Below are positions 1 through 6,940 of a stretch of 11,195 nt of DNA, one piece after another. This stretch comes from Clostridiales bacterium (GTDB lineage Bacteria > Bacillota > Clostridia > Lachnospirales > WQUN01). The stretch is from positions 1 to 11,195 of the forward strand of contig JAITPB010000197.1 in NCBI GenBank assembly GCA_031289625.1, given 5' to 3'. Both the position numbers and the translations under genes were made by a program. The stretch's first letter is position 1. Each line of letters begins with the position of its first letter. Below the pieces are notes generated by a model, which saw nothing but the letters and a program-made list of their open reading frames with translations, did no database searches and was not told the origin of the DNA.

Positions 1-12
1 GGCTTTTTTAAA

Positions 13-264
13 ATGAACAAAACGGCTGTGATTCTGTTTGCCATTTTCATATTGGGGCTGAGTTTTGTATCGGCGCTGAGCGGATTGGTCAATCTGTTTT
101 TTTATCCGCCTCTGGCGTCCATGATCAAGAAACTCGTTCCACTGGTGATTCTTGTGTTTGGCATCTATTTTATTACGCGGTCAGCCAAACGAAAAATAGA
201 AGATTGTAAAGACATTCGCCCTTCAGGCAGGCAGGAGAACCTGGAAGACAAACAAAATTTTTAA
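13..264 (+). CDS. Small two-helix membrane protein, unknown function; 5' end uncertain
   Basis: This 83-residue protein has two hydrophobic stretches, about residues 5-30 and 39-57, separated by a short loop containing Lys-Lys. A charged, probably cytoplasmic tail rich in Lys, Arg, Glu and Asp follows. I do not recognise a family. The ATG at 13 is preceded only by a T- and A-rich stretch with no Shine-Dalgarno sequence, and the frame is open to the window edge. The true start may therefore lie upstream, making this a 5'-truncated view. It is the only plus-strand gene in the left half and converges on the parA-parB-DUF4446 unit, with a hairpin terminator between them. Coding status rests on the membrane-protein composition and the terminator placed just after its stop. 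Confidence 0.55.
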   Translation: MNKTAVILFAIFILGLSFVSALSGLVNLFFYPPLASMIKKLVPLVILVFGIYFITRSAKRKIEDCKDIRPSGRQENLEDKQNF

Positions 265-291
265 TTGCAAAACGCGATGAAAACAAATGAG

Positions 292-345
292 AAGGCTCTG
301 CGAAAATGTCCATCAATGGACAAATTCGCAGAGCCTTTTGTTATG
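292..345. terminator. Bidirectional intrinsic terminator between convergent genes
   Basis: A 13-bp perfect outer stem pairs 292-304 with 325-337. A 2-nt by 2-nt internal bulge follows, then an inner 6-bp stem (TGTCCA 307-312 with TGGACA 317-322) closed by a TCAA loop. On the plus strand it runs into a T-rich tract (TTTTGTTATGATTTT). On the minus strand it is followed by a weaker T-rich tract. It lies 27 nt after the small membrane gene stop and 45 nt after the DUF4446 gene stop, so it probably ends transcription from both sides. Confidence 0.85.
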
Positions 346-382
346 ATTTTATTGCAAAATGTAATACAAGCCGTCCGGTCCG

Positions 383-919
383 TCAGACATTCAGGTGATC
401 CGCGAAGCGGTTTGCGTGAACAGGTTTTTCCCAGCCGTCCGCTATTTTTATCGCTTCTTTTTCTTCATCAGAAAGATTGTATGTACTGGTATTTTCTACA
501 ATGGGCTTGGCGTAAGTGTAAGAACTGTTTCTGTCATGAATGGTATTGACGACGACGCCGTTGCCGCTCTCGTCCAGCAGAGCGAGCGCGAAACAGAGGT
601 TGCCGCCCATTTCGGGAAAGGGGTTGTATCGGATAATACCCACTTTTTGAACGCAAGTGGAGAGGCGGCGGTTGATATCTTGAATACTGTCGGTAATGAA
701 GAGGTATTTTTCGTCAATCGATTTCACGACGCGCAGATATTCCAAAAGCATGGACTCAATGTCTTGCGGGGAACCCCCTGTTTGGAGAAACAAGCAGACA
801 CGCTTTTTAAAATGTCTGTAGGAAATCAACTGGATGATGAGAAGCGTAAATAAAACCACGAAACAGACAATGACCATTAATTCTTTCCATGATAACACTA
901 ACGCGCCCAATTCAAGCAT
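383..919 (-). CDS. DUF4446 family membrane-anchored protein
   Basis: The protein is about 178 residues. A single N-terminal membrane helix (roughly residues 12-33) is followed by a basic stretch and a soluble domain. The C-terminal block has the pattern I recognise as DUF4446: VQKVGIIRYNPFPEMGGNL, then FALALLDESGNGVVV, then SYTYAKPI and a YNLSDEEKEAI segment. Its molecular role is unknown. It is the third gene of the parA-parB unit. An ATG at 925 overlaps the parB stop as ATGA, but the AGGAGGG at 934-928 lies only 2 nt from it. The in-frame ATG at 919 sits 8 nt from that site, so I chose 919. Constant placement beside parB in clostridia (from memory) suggests a link with the cell envelope or segregation, but this is inference. 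Confidence 0.9.
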   Translation of the reverse strand: MLELGALVLSWKELMVIVCFVVLFTLLIIQLISYRHFKKRVCLFLQTGGSPQDIESMLLEYLRVVKSIDEKYLFITDSIQDINRRLSTCVQKVGIIRYNPFPEMGGNLCFALALLDESGNGVVVNTIHDRNSSYTYAKPIVENTSTYNLSDEEKEAIKIADGWEKPVHANRFADHLNV

Positions 920-921
920 GT

Positions 922-1818
922 TCATTGCCCTCCTGCATAAGTATTTTTGATGAGACCGATCAATCGATCCAATTCATCTTTGGAATAAAATTCTATTTCA
1001 ATTTTTCCTTTTTTCCTGCCGTCGTGGATACTGACCTTTGTGCCGAGAATATTTTTGAGATCCTCTTCCACTTTTTCATAATTGATCATCTGAAATGTCC
1101 TGGGCTGTAACGCCGCCGCGGGCGTTGCCTCATGCGATATGTAAACCTGAACGAGTTTTTCCGCATCGCGCACTGTCATTTGCCGCTCAATGATTTTATT
1201 CGCGCATGTCAGCTGGGCGTTTGCGTCTTTGACTTGCGTGAGAAGACGGCCATGCGCGGCTGTCAGCTTACTTTCTATGATATATTCCTGCACACGGGAA
1301 CCCAACGCGAGAAGACTGACGGCGTAAGAAACGGAATTGCGGCTTTTTCCGATTTTGGAGGCTATGTCGTCCTGGGTGAAGAAAAAATCATCGATCAATT
1401 TTTTGTAACAAACGGCTTCCTCAATGGGATTTAAATCTTGACGCTGCAAATTTTCGATGAGAGCGATTTGCAGGGCTTCTCTTTCTGTGTAATCTTTGAT
1501 CAAGACGGGCACTTTTTCCAATTTCGCTATCCGGGCGGCGCGCCAGCGCCTTTCACCGGCGATGATCGAGTAATAGCCGTTTTCTTCTTTGACTAAAATC
1601 GGCTGCAGTATACCATACTCTCGGATGGAATCGGCGAGCTCCGATAGAGCCTCTTCGTCAAAATATTTACGCGGCTGCTGGCGGTTCGGCTCCATTTGAT
1701 TGATATCCACCAAGGTGATGCTGTATCTTGGATCGCCGGGCTGGGGCAATGTGATATCCGCTTCGGATATCAGAGCGCCAAGACCTCTGCCCAATCCTCT
1801 TTTGATAGCGGGCGGCAT
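922..1818 (-). CDS. parB: ParB/Spo0J chromosome partitioning protein
   Basis: This 298-residue protein is the centromere-binding CTPase that loads at parS sites, spreads on DNA and recruits SMC. Its N-terminus carries the conserved basic GLGRGLGALI segment (residues 8-17), which contacts ParA. The ParB/Srx-type nucleotide domain includes GERRWRAAR (residues 88-96) and the ENLQRQDLNPIEEA box (122-135). A helix-turn-helix follows at about 146-168 (TQDDIASKIGKSRNSVSYAV), then a C-terminal dimerisation domain. The start is firm: AAAGGAGG lies 7 nt upstream of the ATG, inside the last codons of parA. It lies between parA and the DUF4446 gene with which it overlaps, so the three are cotranscribed. 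Adjacency to parA argues for ParB rather than its paralogue Noc. No canonical parS site was seen in the window. Confidence 0.97.
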   Translation of the reverse strand: MPPAIKRGLGRGLGALISEADITLPQPGDPRYSITLVDINQMEPNRQQPRKYFDEEALSELADSIREYGILQPILVKEENGYYSIIAGERRWRAARIAKLEKVPVLIKDYTEREALQIALIENLQRQDLNPIEEAVCYKKLIDDFFFTQDDIASKIGKSRNSVSYAVSLLALGSRVQEYIIESKLTAAHGRLLTQVKDANAQLTCANKIIERQMTVRDAEKLVQVYISHEATPAAALQPRTFQMINYEKVEEDLKNILGTKVSIHDGRKKGKIEIEFYSKDELDRLIGLIKNTYAGGQ

Positions 1819-1820
1819 TT

Positions 1821-2585
1821 CTAAACCTCCTTTTCGACTACTTCCTGCGCCAAGGCGATATAACTTTCCGCGCCCTTAGATTTTTCGTCATAAAGCGTAA
1901 TCGGGACTCCGTGGCTGGGCGCCTCGCTGAGGCGGACATTGCGGGGGATGATGGTTCGATACACATTATCCCCCAGATGTTTTTTGACTTCATCAACAAC
2001 TTGCATGGACAAATTCGTTCTCGCGTCAAACATCGTAAAAACAACGCCTTCGATTTTGAGATACGGATTCAGGCGGCGCTGAACCAGCTCAATGGTGTGC
2101 ATCAGCTGCGTTAGGCCCTCAAGCGCGTAATATTCGCATTGAATTGGCACCAAAACTGTGTCCGCGGCTGTCAGAGCGTTGATGGTGAGTACGGAAAGAG
2201 ACGGCGGGCAATCTATGGTGACAAAGTCATACAGATATTTATAATCGTCTAAAAGGGATTTTAAAATATATTCGCGATGATCCCGCCCGATGAGTTCGAT
2301 CTCCGCGCCTGAGAGCTGAATATTGGCGGGGAGGAGAAAAAGATTCTCCACACAGGTTTCAGACACAGCGTCTTCCATATAACATTGACCGAGCATCAGG
2401 TCATATATGGTAAAGGGAAGTTTATCCTTCTCCAGGCCCAAACCGCTTGTTGTGTTTCCCTGCGGGTCCATATCCACCGCAAGCACCTTCCTGCCAGACT
2501 GCGCGATGCACGCGCTTAAATTGATGTTGGTGGTGGTCTTGCCGACGCCGCCTTTTTGATTTGCGATGGCTATCACTCTGCCCAA
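1821..2585 (-). CDS. parA: ParA/Soj family partition ATPase
   Basis: This 254-residue ATPase of the ParA/MinD superfamily closely resembles Bacillus Soj along its whole length. It has the deviant Walker A motif KGGVGKTT (residues 11-18) and then AVDMDPQGNTTSGLG. Further marks are DCPPSLSVLTINAL (Walker B region), PIQCEYYALEGL and PRNVRLSEAPSHG. It forms ATP-dependent dimers on DNA and works with ParB in origin segregation. In spore formers it also influences DnaA and sporulation. The start is a TTG at 2585, preceded by GGGGGGAA about 5 nt upstream. It gives the family-typical opening MGRVIAIANQKGG. Three nucleotides separate its ATG-proximal stop from parB. It is first in the unit and is preceded by an extended -10 promoter. 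Confidence 0.97.
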   Translation of the reverse strand: MGRVIAIANQKGGVGKTTTNINLSACIAQSGRKVLAVDMDPQGNTTSGLGLEKDKLPFTIYDLMLGQCYMEDAVSETCVENLFLLPANIQLSGAEIELIGRDHREYILKSLLDDYKYLYDFVTIDCPPSLSVLTINALTAADTVLVPIQCEYYALEGLTQLMHTIELVQRRLNPYLKIEGVVFTMFDARTNLSMQVVDEVKKHLGDNVYRTIIPRNVRLSEAPSHGVPITLYDEKSKGAESYIALAQEVVEKEV

Positions 2586-2618
2586 AACAATTCCCCCCGC
2601 TCTTTCTAATATGCTTGT

Positions 2619-2648
2619 ATTATACCATACGCTTCTCCCAGGCGTCTA
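2619..2648 (-). promoter_or_regulatory. Putative promoter of parA-parB-DUF4446
   Basis: On the minus strand TATAAT occupies 2624-2619 and is directly preceded by TGG, giving an extended -10 (TGnTATAAT). A weak -35 (TAGACG, 2648-2643) is 18 nt upstream. The -10 lies about 34 nt before the parA TTG. A second TATAAT at 2669-2664 has no convincing -35. Confidence 0.6.
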
Positions 2649-2712
2649 TCGTGAATGCTGTAAATTATACTGGAAAAATACATATAGGAAAAATATGGCC
2701 AGGCGGCGCGCC

Positions 2713-2739
2713 AAAAAAAGCGCGCCTCAAAAACGCGCG
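2713..2739 (-). terminator. Possible second terminator after traX gene
   Basis: On the minus strand a short GC-only stem (GCGCG with CGCGC, 5 bp) is followed by seven T residues (complement of 2713-2719). It sits directly behind the stronger hairpin at 2741-2778. Neighbouring GGCGCGCC (2705-2712) can pair alternatively with the same GC block. It may act as a backup terminator insulating the parA promoter. Confidence 0.4.
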
Positions 2740-2740
2740 G

Positions 2741-2778
2741 ATAAAATAAAAAATGCGAATCAATAATTGATTCGCATT
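2741..2778 (-). terminator. Intrinsic terminator of the LCP-traX unit
   Basis: The sequence 2752-2763 is complementary to 2767-2778, giving a stem of about 12 bp (AATGCGAATCAA on the plus strand) with a 3-nt loop. On the minus strand it is followed by TTTTTTATTTTAT (complement of 2753-2741). It begins 12 nt after the traX stop codon. Confidence 0.85.
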
Positions 2779-2789
2779 AAAAATAAAAT

Positions 2790-3566
2790 TTAACGCAGTC
2801 TCGGCGATACAACAAAAAACCAAACGCCTAATAAGATCAGCAGATGAACGGGATAGGCGGCGTAAAAAAACCATTTGGCCCTCGGGCCGCGCTTTCCATT
2901 ATAGAAGCAGATGAGTACAGCCGACACGCAGCCGCCGGCGAAAAGCGCCCTATTGTAGAAGGATAAACCTGTAAAAGCGGTCATAATTTGGGGCCATAGA
3001 TCGGAACCGCCCCAATTGATCCAGGACAGTATGTAAAAGTAGAAGGACATAACGGCGACGCACAGCGCTTGGATGGGTTTGTTTGGCGCGAGATAAAGCA
3101 GCAAAATAAAGAGTACGCCCGCCGCGCCATAATCTGTTTTCCCAAAAGCGCCGAGAGAAATCACCAGCAGATCCAAAATCAGCGCCATAAAAAGCGGCCA
3201 GCCTTTTTGGCGGAAGATCTGCACCAGCCAAACCGCCAGAGCGCCCAGCAGCAAAGTACAAAAAATATTTTGATCGGAAAAATCAAAAAAAAGGATGGAC
3301 GGCCATTCCGTCCGGTATTTGACATTTAAGAGCACCATGTCGAAAGGAATTTCTGAAAGAATGGCGAACAGCGAAAGACGCAGCGCGTACCTGCCCATGC
3401 TCCGCGTCTTTCGGCAGCCTTCCGCGACGAAAAAGGCGTAAATGGGAAACGCGGCGCGTCCGACGCATCGCAGAATCATCGTGCTAAAAAGGGGTTGCAG
3501 AACAACCCCTGTATGATCGATCATCATTGTGATCAGCGCGATGCATTTGAGTATAAACCCGTTCAT
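2790..3566 (-). CDS. TraX family multi-pass membrane protein
   Basis: This 258-residue, strongly hydrophobic protein has about seven to eight predicted membrane segments. The N-terminal block carries TraX-family marks: CIALITMMIDHTGVV, then CVGRAAFPIYAFFVAEGCRKTRS and YALRLSLFAILSEIPFD. TraX of F plasmids N-acetylates pilin. Chromosomal homologues in Bacillota are mostly uncharacterised and may be membrane acyltransferases acting on envelope substrates. There is no conjugation gene here. The ATG overlaps the stop of the upstream LCP gene as ATGA, and the ribosome binding site (GGGCGGGAAG, ending 4 nt before the start) is weak, so translation is probably coupled. Pairing with an LCP ligase hints at a cell-wall polymer role, which is inference. 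The family call is firm, the function is not. Confidence 0.85.
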   Translation of the reverse strand: MNGFILKCIALITMMIDHTGVVLQPLFSTMILRCVGRAAFPIYAFFVAEGCRKTRSMGRYALRLSLFAILSEIPFDMVLLNVKYRTEWPSILFFDFSDQNIFCTLLLGALAVWLVQIFRQKGWPLFMALILDLLVISLGAFGKTDYGAAGVLFILLLYLAPNKPIQALCVAVMSFYFYILSWINWGGSDLWPQIMTAFTGLSFYNRALFAGGCVSAVLICFYNGKRGPRAKWFFYAAYPVHLLILLGVWFFVVSPRLR

Positions 3567-5155
3567 TTTTCTTCCCGCCCAATAATGATAATAATATCGT
3601 AGTCGTTCGGCATTTTAGGTTTAACGATGAGATCCGGCTGCTGGAAGTATGAAATCAAATCTTCTCCCATGCCGGTTTCGCGGATGTATATCCTGGTGTT
3701 GTCTGTTAAATCGCCGGTATAATTGTCAACGTTGGTGATGGTAAACCCGTCTTTTTCCAGCTTTGCTTTGTACTCGGCGGCAAAGCCTTGCTTTTGCGCG
3801 CCATTGAGTATCTCAATGGATAACCCTTTGGAGGAGACGGTCTTCGGCTTTGCGGAAGAGGCGGGCGCGCCGCTGGAGGCACTCGCGGACGCATTCGCGG
3901 ACACGTTCGTGGACACGTTCGTGTCACCCGGCAGCGCGTCTGCGGTATCCGTTCCGTTTTCTTCCGTGCGGGGGCGTAAAAAAGCGTCCTGTATCAGCGT
4001 GCGCGTTTCTGATTCATCCATGACAAAATAAGACGTGGCGCCGATATAATCCGAACTGCCTGGCAATGTATAAAAATGGATGTTGTCTTTGTTGAGATCG
4101 CCGAGGTATTGCAGATATTTCGGCAGATCCGTGAGGCTAAAATCGGTCTGCGTGCTTTCGAGAATGGTTTTGCCAATGCTAGGCGCGTTTTCGATCAGGT
4201 TCTCTTTGGTCAGCGTCTGTTCAAAAAGCAAGCCCAAAAATTTCTGCTGCACTTCGATTCGATCCACATCGCCGTTGACATAGGTGGCTCGGTAACGCAC
4301 GACGCCTTCCGCCATCTTGCCGTCCAAATGCTGAAGCCCGCTGGGTACCGCGATGACCAGATCTTGATAGGGATCTTTGTAATAATAGCCGGGCTTTGGA
4401 ATATCCATATCCACGCCGCCCAGTATGTCGACAATTTCACGAAAGGCTTTTAAATTGACCTCGACGTAATAATCCAGAGTTATGCCCAAAAGATCCGAAA
4501 GCTGCTCGCGCAGTAAAATCAATCCATATTTTTTGCCGCCGTAACTGTGAACCGCGTTCATTTTCATGACGCCGTCCAAAGGTGGATGCAGACTCAATTC
4601 TTTCATGCGCTGGATACGCTCGTCCGGCAGGACGGTTCTCGTATCCCTGGGAATCGATATGATCTCAATGTCTTTTGCGTTGCGGTCAAAACAGCCCACC
4701 AGAATGACGTCTGTCAGCAATTCCGATTCGTCTTCGCCAACAATGAGAAAATTTGTCTTTTCCGGCGGCAAAAGGAAATTGGGCGCGGCCACCGTGGGCG
4801 AAGCAAGGACTTGCGCTGCTTGTCCGTCATTGTCTGCCGCGTCCAGCGGCGCCGGAGTGTCGTAAGTATGGAAGGCATTCGTGTCGGCTTCTGTGGACTT
4901 CATATAGGCGAACACGCCAATACCGCCAGCGATGAGAAAAATGCCCAATACAGTTCCGACAATGAAAAGAAATTTCTTCATCAGTCTTTTACGCAGGTTT
5001 CGAACGCGCGCGTCCTGGCTCCGCGCCATGTCATTTTCCCCCAGATCATTGTCCGGACGATGATCTGGACGATTGTCCGGACGATTGTCCGACCTGTGGG
5101 AATTCAGCTGGCTCGCGCGCCCGCCGCTCTTTGGATAGGCCGTGTCATTCGGCAT
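3563..5155 (-). CDS. LCP (LytR-CpsA-Psr) family cell-wall glycopolymer transferase with LytR_C domain
   Basis: LCP enzymes transfer anionic glycopolymers from undecaprenyl phosphate onto peptidoglycan at the outer membrane face. This protein of about 530 residues has a cytoplasmic tail with DNRP/DHRP repeats (about 23-37) and one membrane helix (62-86). The LCP domain follows (135-315), then a Ser/Ala/Asn-rich linker (about 400-440) and a LytR C-terminal domain (447-530). Core residues are present: Asp in LLTDVIL, Arg in SIPRDT 21 residues later, VRYR, and DRIEVQQ, spaced as in pneumococcal Cps2A as I recall it. The Arg usual before the T-D or S-D pair is Leu here. A GTG at 5161 abuts the AGGAGG (5168-5163). 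The ATG at 5155 lies 7 nt away, so I chose it. It heads a two-gene unit with traX. Confidence 0.93.
   Translation of the reverse strand: MPNDTAYPKSGGRASQLNSHRSDNRPDNRPDHRPDNDLGENDMARSQDARVRNLRKRLMKKFLFIVGTVLGIFLIAGGIGVFAYMKSTEADTNAFHTYDTPAPLDAADNDGQAAQVLASPTVAAPNFLLPPEKTNFLIVGEDESELLTDVILVGCFDRNAKDIEIISIPRDTRTVLPDERIQRMKELSLHPPLDGVMKMNAVHSYGGKKYGLILLREQLSDLLGITLDYYVEVNLKAFREIVDILGGVDMDIPKPGYYYKDPYQDLVIAVPSGLQHLDGKMAEGVVRYRATYVNGDVDRIEVQQKFLGLLFEQTLTKENLIENAPSIGKTILESTQTDFSLTDLPKYLQYLGDLNKDNIHFYTLPGSSDYIGATSYFVMDESETRTLIQDAFLRPRTEENGTDTADALPGDTNVSTNVSANASASASSGAPASSAKPKTVSSKGLSIEILNGAQKQGFAAEYKAKLEKDGFTITNVDNYTGDLTDNTRIYIRETGMGEDLISYFQQPDLIVKPKMPNDYDIIIIIGREEK
3885..3920. repeat. Three 12-bp tandem units in the LCP linker
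   Basis: Three imperfect copies (GCGGACGCATTC, GCGGACACGTTC, GTGGACACGTTC on the plus strand) encode the N-V-S-T / N-V-S-A / N-A-S-A stretch of the linker between the LCP and LytR_C domains. They keep the reading frame. Confidence 0.8.
5042..5089. repeat. Four 12-bp tandem units in the LCP N-terminal tail
   Basis: Four consecutive 12-bp units, nearly identical (such as CGGACGATTGTC at 5078-5089 and TGGACGATTGTC at 5066-5077), encode DNRP, DNRP, DHRP and DND-L in the minus-strand LCP gene. The repeat is in frame and lies in the cytoplasmic tail before the membrane helix. Confidence 0.85.
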
Positions 5156-5214
5156 ACTCACCCCTCCTGATTATTTCTCTCTTTTTTCGCTAAACAACCT
5201 CCTTATAGTATATC

Positions 5215-5243
5215 AGTATAGCAAAGCCATATCCGCTTTACAA
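5215..5243 (-). promoter_or_regulatory. Sigma-A-type promoter of the LCP-traX unit
   Basis: On the minus strand TTGTAA (5243-5238) is followed after exactly 17 nt by TATACT (5220-5215). It lies about 60 nt upstream of the LCP start and just after the mazF terminator. An AAGGAGG between the promoter and the gene (near 5203-5197) is not followed by a usable ATG. Confidence 0.65.
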
Positions 5244-5282
5244 GGTTATGAAAAGAAAAAAACAGCCTTTTGGAATAATTGG

Positions 5283-5311
5283 CAAAATAAAAGCCCCGCG
5301 AACTTCACGGG
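5283..5311 (-). terminator. Intrinsic terminator after mazF
   Basis: On the minus strand CCCGTGA (5311-5305) pairs with TCGCGGG (5301-5295) through one G-U pair, with a 3-nt loop. It is followed by GGC and TTTTATTTT. It lies 21 nt after the mazF stop and upstream of the LCP promoter. Confidence 0.65.
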
Positions 5312-5331
5312 ACCTCCCAGTTTTTTATGTA

Positions 5332-5676
5332 CTAACTCAACCCAAAGCTTATGAGCAGGGCCTTATCCACTTTGCGCATTACGGCGTCGTCCAGGCGGCA
5401 AATTTTTTCCCGGAGACGTTTTTTATCAATGGTGCGCACTTGCTCAAGTAAAATCACCGAATCTTTTACCAGCGTGTATTGCTGGCAGTCAATTTCAATA
5501 TGCGTAGGCAATTTTGCCTTATTGATTTGAGATGTGATGGCGGCGCAAATCACAGTCGGGCTGTAACGGTTGCCCACATCATTCTGTACCACTAATACCG
5601 GCCTTACGCCTCCTTGTTCCGAGCCAATGACCGGGCTTAGATCCGCGTAAAATATATCGCCTCTCTTGACTAACAC
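5332..5676 (-). CDS. mazF: MazF/EndoA-type endoribonuclease
   Basis: This 114-residue protein is very close in sequence to Bacillus subtilis EndoA (NdoA), a sequence-specific mRNA interferase of the PemK/MazF fold. It opens with VKRGDIFYADLSP and continues GSEQGGVRPVLVVQND, AAITSQ, KLPTHIEID and LLEQVRTIDKKRL. Catalytic-site positions known from the family appear intact: Glu20, Arg25, Thr48 and Gln79. The frame stays open into alr, but the homology starts at MLVKRGD. A GTG at 5676 with GGAGA 9 nt upstream fits; another GTG at 5685 is too close to that site. It follows alr, as in Bacillus, but the usual antitoxin gene between the two is missing: only 88 nt separate them. Either an unlinked antitoxin exists or the enzyme is otherwise controlled. 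Confidence 0.95.
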   Translation of the reverse strand: MLVKRGDIFYADLSPVIGSEQGGVRPVLVVQNDVGNRYSPTVICAAITSQINKAKLPTHIEIDCQQYTLVKDSVILLEQVRTIDKKRLREKICRLDDAVMRKVDKALLISFGLS

Positions 5677-5764
5677 TTTTTTCACTCTCCGCGTACACGG
5701 GACTAGATAAACGGCCCGCGATAATATACTATAAGTGTGCCCGGTTTTATTTTTTTTATACGGC

Positions 5765-6931
5765 TTATATATATTCCTCCGTTTTGAATGACTGATTATT
5801 TTTATGGTAGACTCTCGGAACTCTCCTGCCAATGCCGCAAACCACTTCATAGCTGATGGTATCTTGTATCCGCGCCATCTCATTCGCGGTAATGACACAA
5901 CCGCCTTGCCGCCCCAATAAAACAACCTCGTCGCCCGCTTTGACCTGCGGGTTGTCCGTCACGTCGATCATAAACTGATCCATGCAGACGGCGCCAATGA
6001 CGCTGGCGAAGCGGCCTCCCACGACGACGCGGCCGCCCTGCGACATACGCCGGGAAAAACCGTCCGCGTAACCGACTGGGATCGTCGCGACGCGCGTCTG
6101 GCGCTTCGTCAAAAAAGTCCGGCCATAGCCTACGCTGACGCCTGCGCCGATGGTTTTGGTTAAACTGATCTGCGTTTTCAGACTCATCGCGGGTTCAAGG
6201 CCAAGCCCGCGCAAATCCGCATTCGCGGAAGGGGCGAGACCGTACAGAACGATGCCCGCCCGCGCCATATCCATGTGATAGACCGGGCTGGATAAAAGAG
6301 CGGCGCTGTTCGCCGCGTGGCGCAGAGGGATATGGACGCCGCGGCCTTGAAGCGCGGTCAGAAAATCATGAAAGCGCTGGAACTGCTCTTGGGTAAAGTC
6401 CCCTTCCGAAAGCGCTTCTGGGCTGTCAGCCTGCGCGAAATGCGTATAAACGCCGGTCACGGCCAGGCCCGGCATACGCGTGATTGCGCTGATTTCTTCC
6501 AATGCTTTTTCTTCCGGCAAAAAACCCAGCCGGCTCATACCTGTATCAATCTTAATATGTACCTGCGCCCTTTTCCCCCGGCGGATGGCGGCTTGCGAAA
6601 GGGCGGCAGCGGTTTCCATGGAAAATATGGTTTGAATCAAGTCGTACCGCAATACCAGATCCAGAAGCGGATCCGGCGAATATCCCAAAATCAAAATCGG
6701 CGCATAAATATGATGCTCCCGAAGCTGGACGCCTTCTTCACAAATCGCCACACCTAAATAATCCGCGCCGTTGTAGAGCGCGGTTTTGGAAATTTCCACC
6801 GCGCCGTGGCCGTAGGCGTTCGCTTTTACTGTGGCGAGAAGTTTGGCGGGGCGAACGCGCTGACAGATCGAAGCCACATTGCGGCCGATCGCATCCAGGC
6901 TGATTTCCGCCCATACTCTTTTGTAATCCAT
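5765..6931 (-). CDS. alr: Alanine racemase
   Basis: This 388-residue fold-type III PLP enzyme interconverts L- and D-alanine, supplying D-alanine for peptidoglycan. The PLP lysine is Lys36 in VKANAYGHG and the second catalytic base is Tyr269 in SVGYGRTF. Other family marks are HIKIDTGMSRLGF, VTGVYTHFAQAD, RHAANSAALL, ARAGIVLYGL, PVGYADGF and GAVCMDQFMIDV. The N-terminal barrel and C-terminal beta domain both appear complete, and the length is normal. The ATG at 6931 has AAGGGGG 4 nt upstream, overlapping the stop of the gerS-like gene by context, with 9 nt between the two genes. In C. difficile the gerS gene also precedes an alanine racemase (alr2), so this copy may serve the spore as well as growth. 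That is inference; whether another alr exists cannot be seen here. Confidence 0.97.
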   Translation of the reverse strand: MDYKRVWAEISLDAIGRNVASICQRVRPAKLLATVKANAYGHGAVEISKTALYNGADYLGVAICEEGVQLREHHIYAPILILGYSPDPLLDLVLRYDLIQTIFSMETAAALSQAAIRRGKRAQVHIKIDTGMSRLGFLPEEKALEEISAITRMPGLAVTGVYTHFAQADSPEALSEGDFTQEQFQRFHDFLTALQGRGVHIPLRHAANSAALLSSPVYHMDMARAGIVLYGLAPSANADLRGLGLEPAMSLKTQISLTKTIGAGVSVGYGRTFLTKRQTRVATIPVGYADGFSRRMSQGGRVVVGGRFASVIGAVCMDQFMIDVTDNPQVKAGDEVVLLGRQGGCVITANEMARIQDTISYEVVCGIGRRVPRVYHKNNQSFKTEEYI

Positions 6932-6940
6932 AGTACCCCC

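Noticed and set aside
922..2789. Search for a parS site (TGTTTCACGTGAAACA-like palindrome) in and around parA-parB.
   Set aside because: No such palindrome was seen by eye here or elsewhere in the window.
4547..5170. A 207-codon plus-strand open frame antisense to the LCP gene.
   Set aside because: It is the mirror of a strongly supported coding frame, with a low-complexity sequence and no recognisable family.
5162..5210. AAGGAGG followed by a TTG and a short frame (MFSEKREK) upstream of the LCP gene, like a leader peptide.
   Set aside because: The spacing between the site and the TTG is zero, and no ATG or attenuator structure follows.
5283..5325. The minus-strand sequence GGGAGGTCCCGTGAAGTTCG looks slightly like a T-box antiterminator motif.
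   Set aside because: It follows mazF, is not upstream of an amino-acid or tRNA-ligase gene, lacks a specifier stem, and is explained by a simple terminator hairpin with a T-tract.
5677..5764. AT-rich TATAGTATATTAT between alr and mazF as a separate mazF promoter.
   Set aside because: No -35 element at usable spacing could be found; the gap may simply be AT-rich.
5677..5925. An N-terminal extension of the mazF frame into alr, giving a 197-residue protein.
   Set aside because: Homology to EndoA starts at MLVKRGD, where a GTG with GGAGA exists. The extension is the out-of-frame reading of the conserved alr C-terminus.
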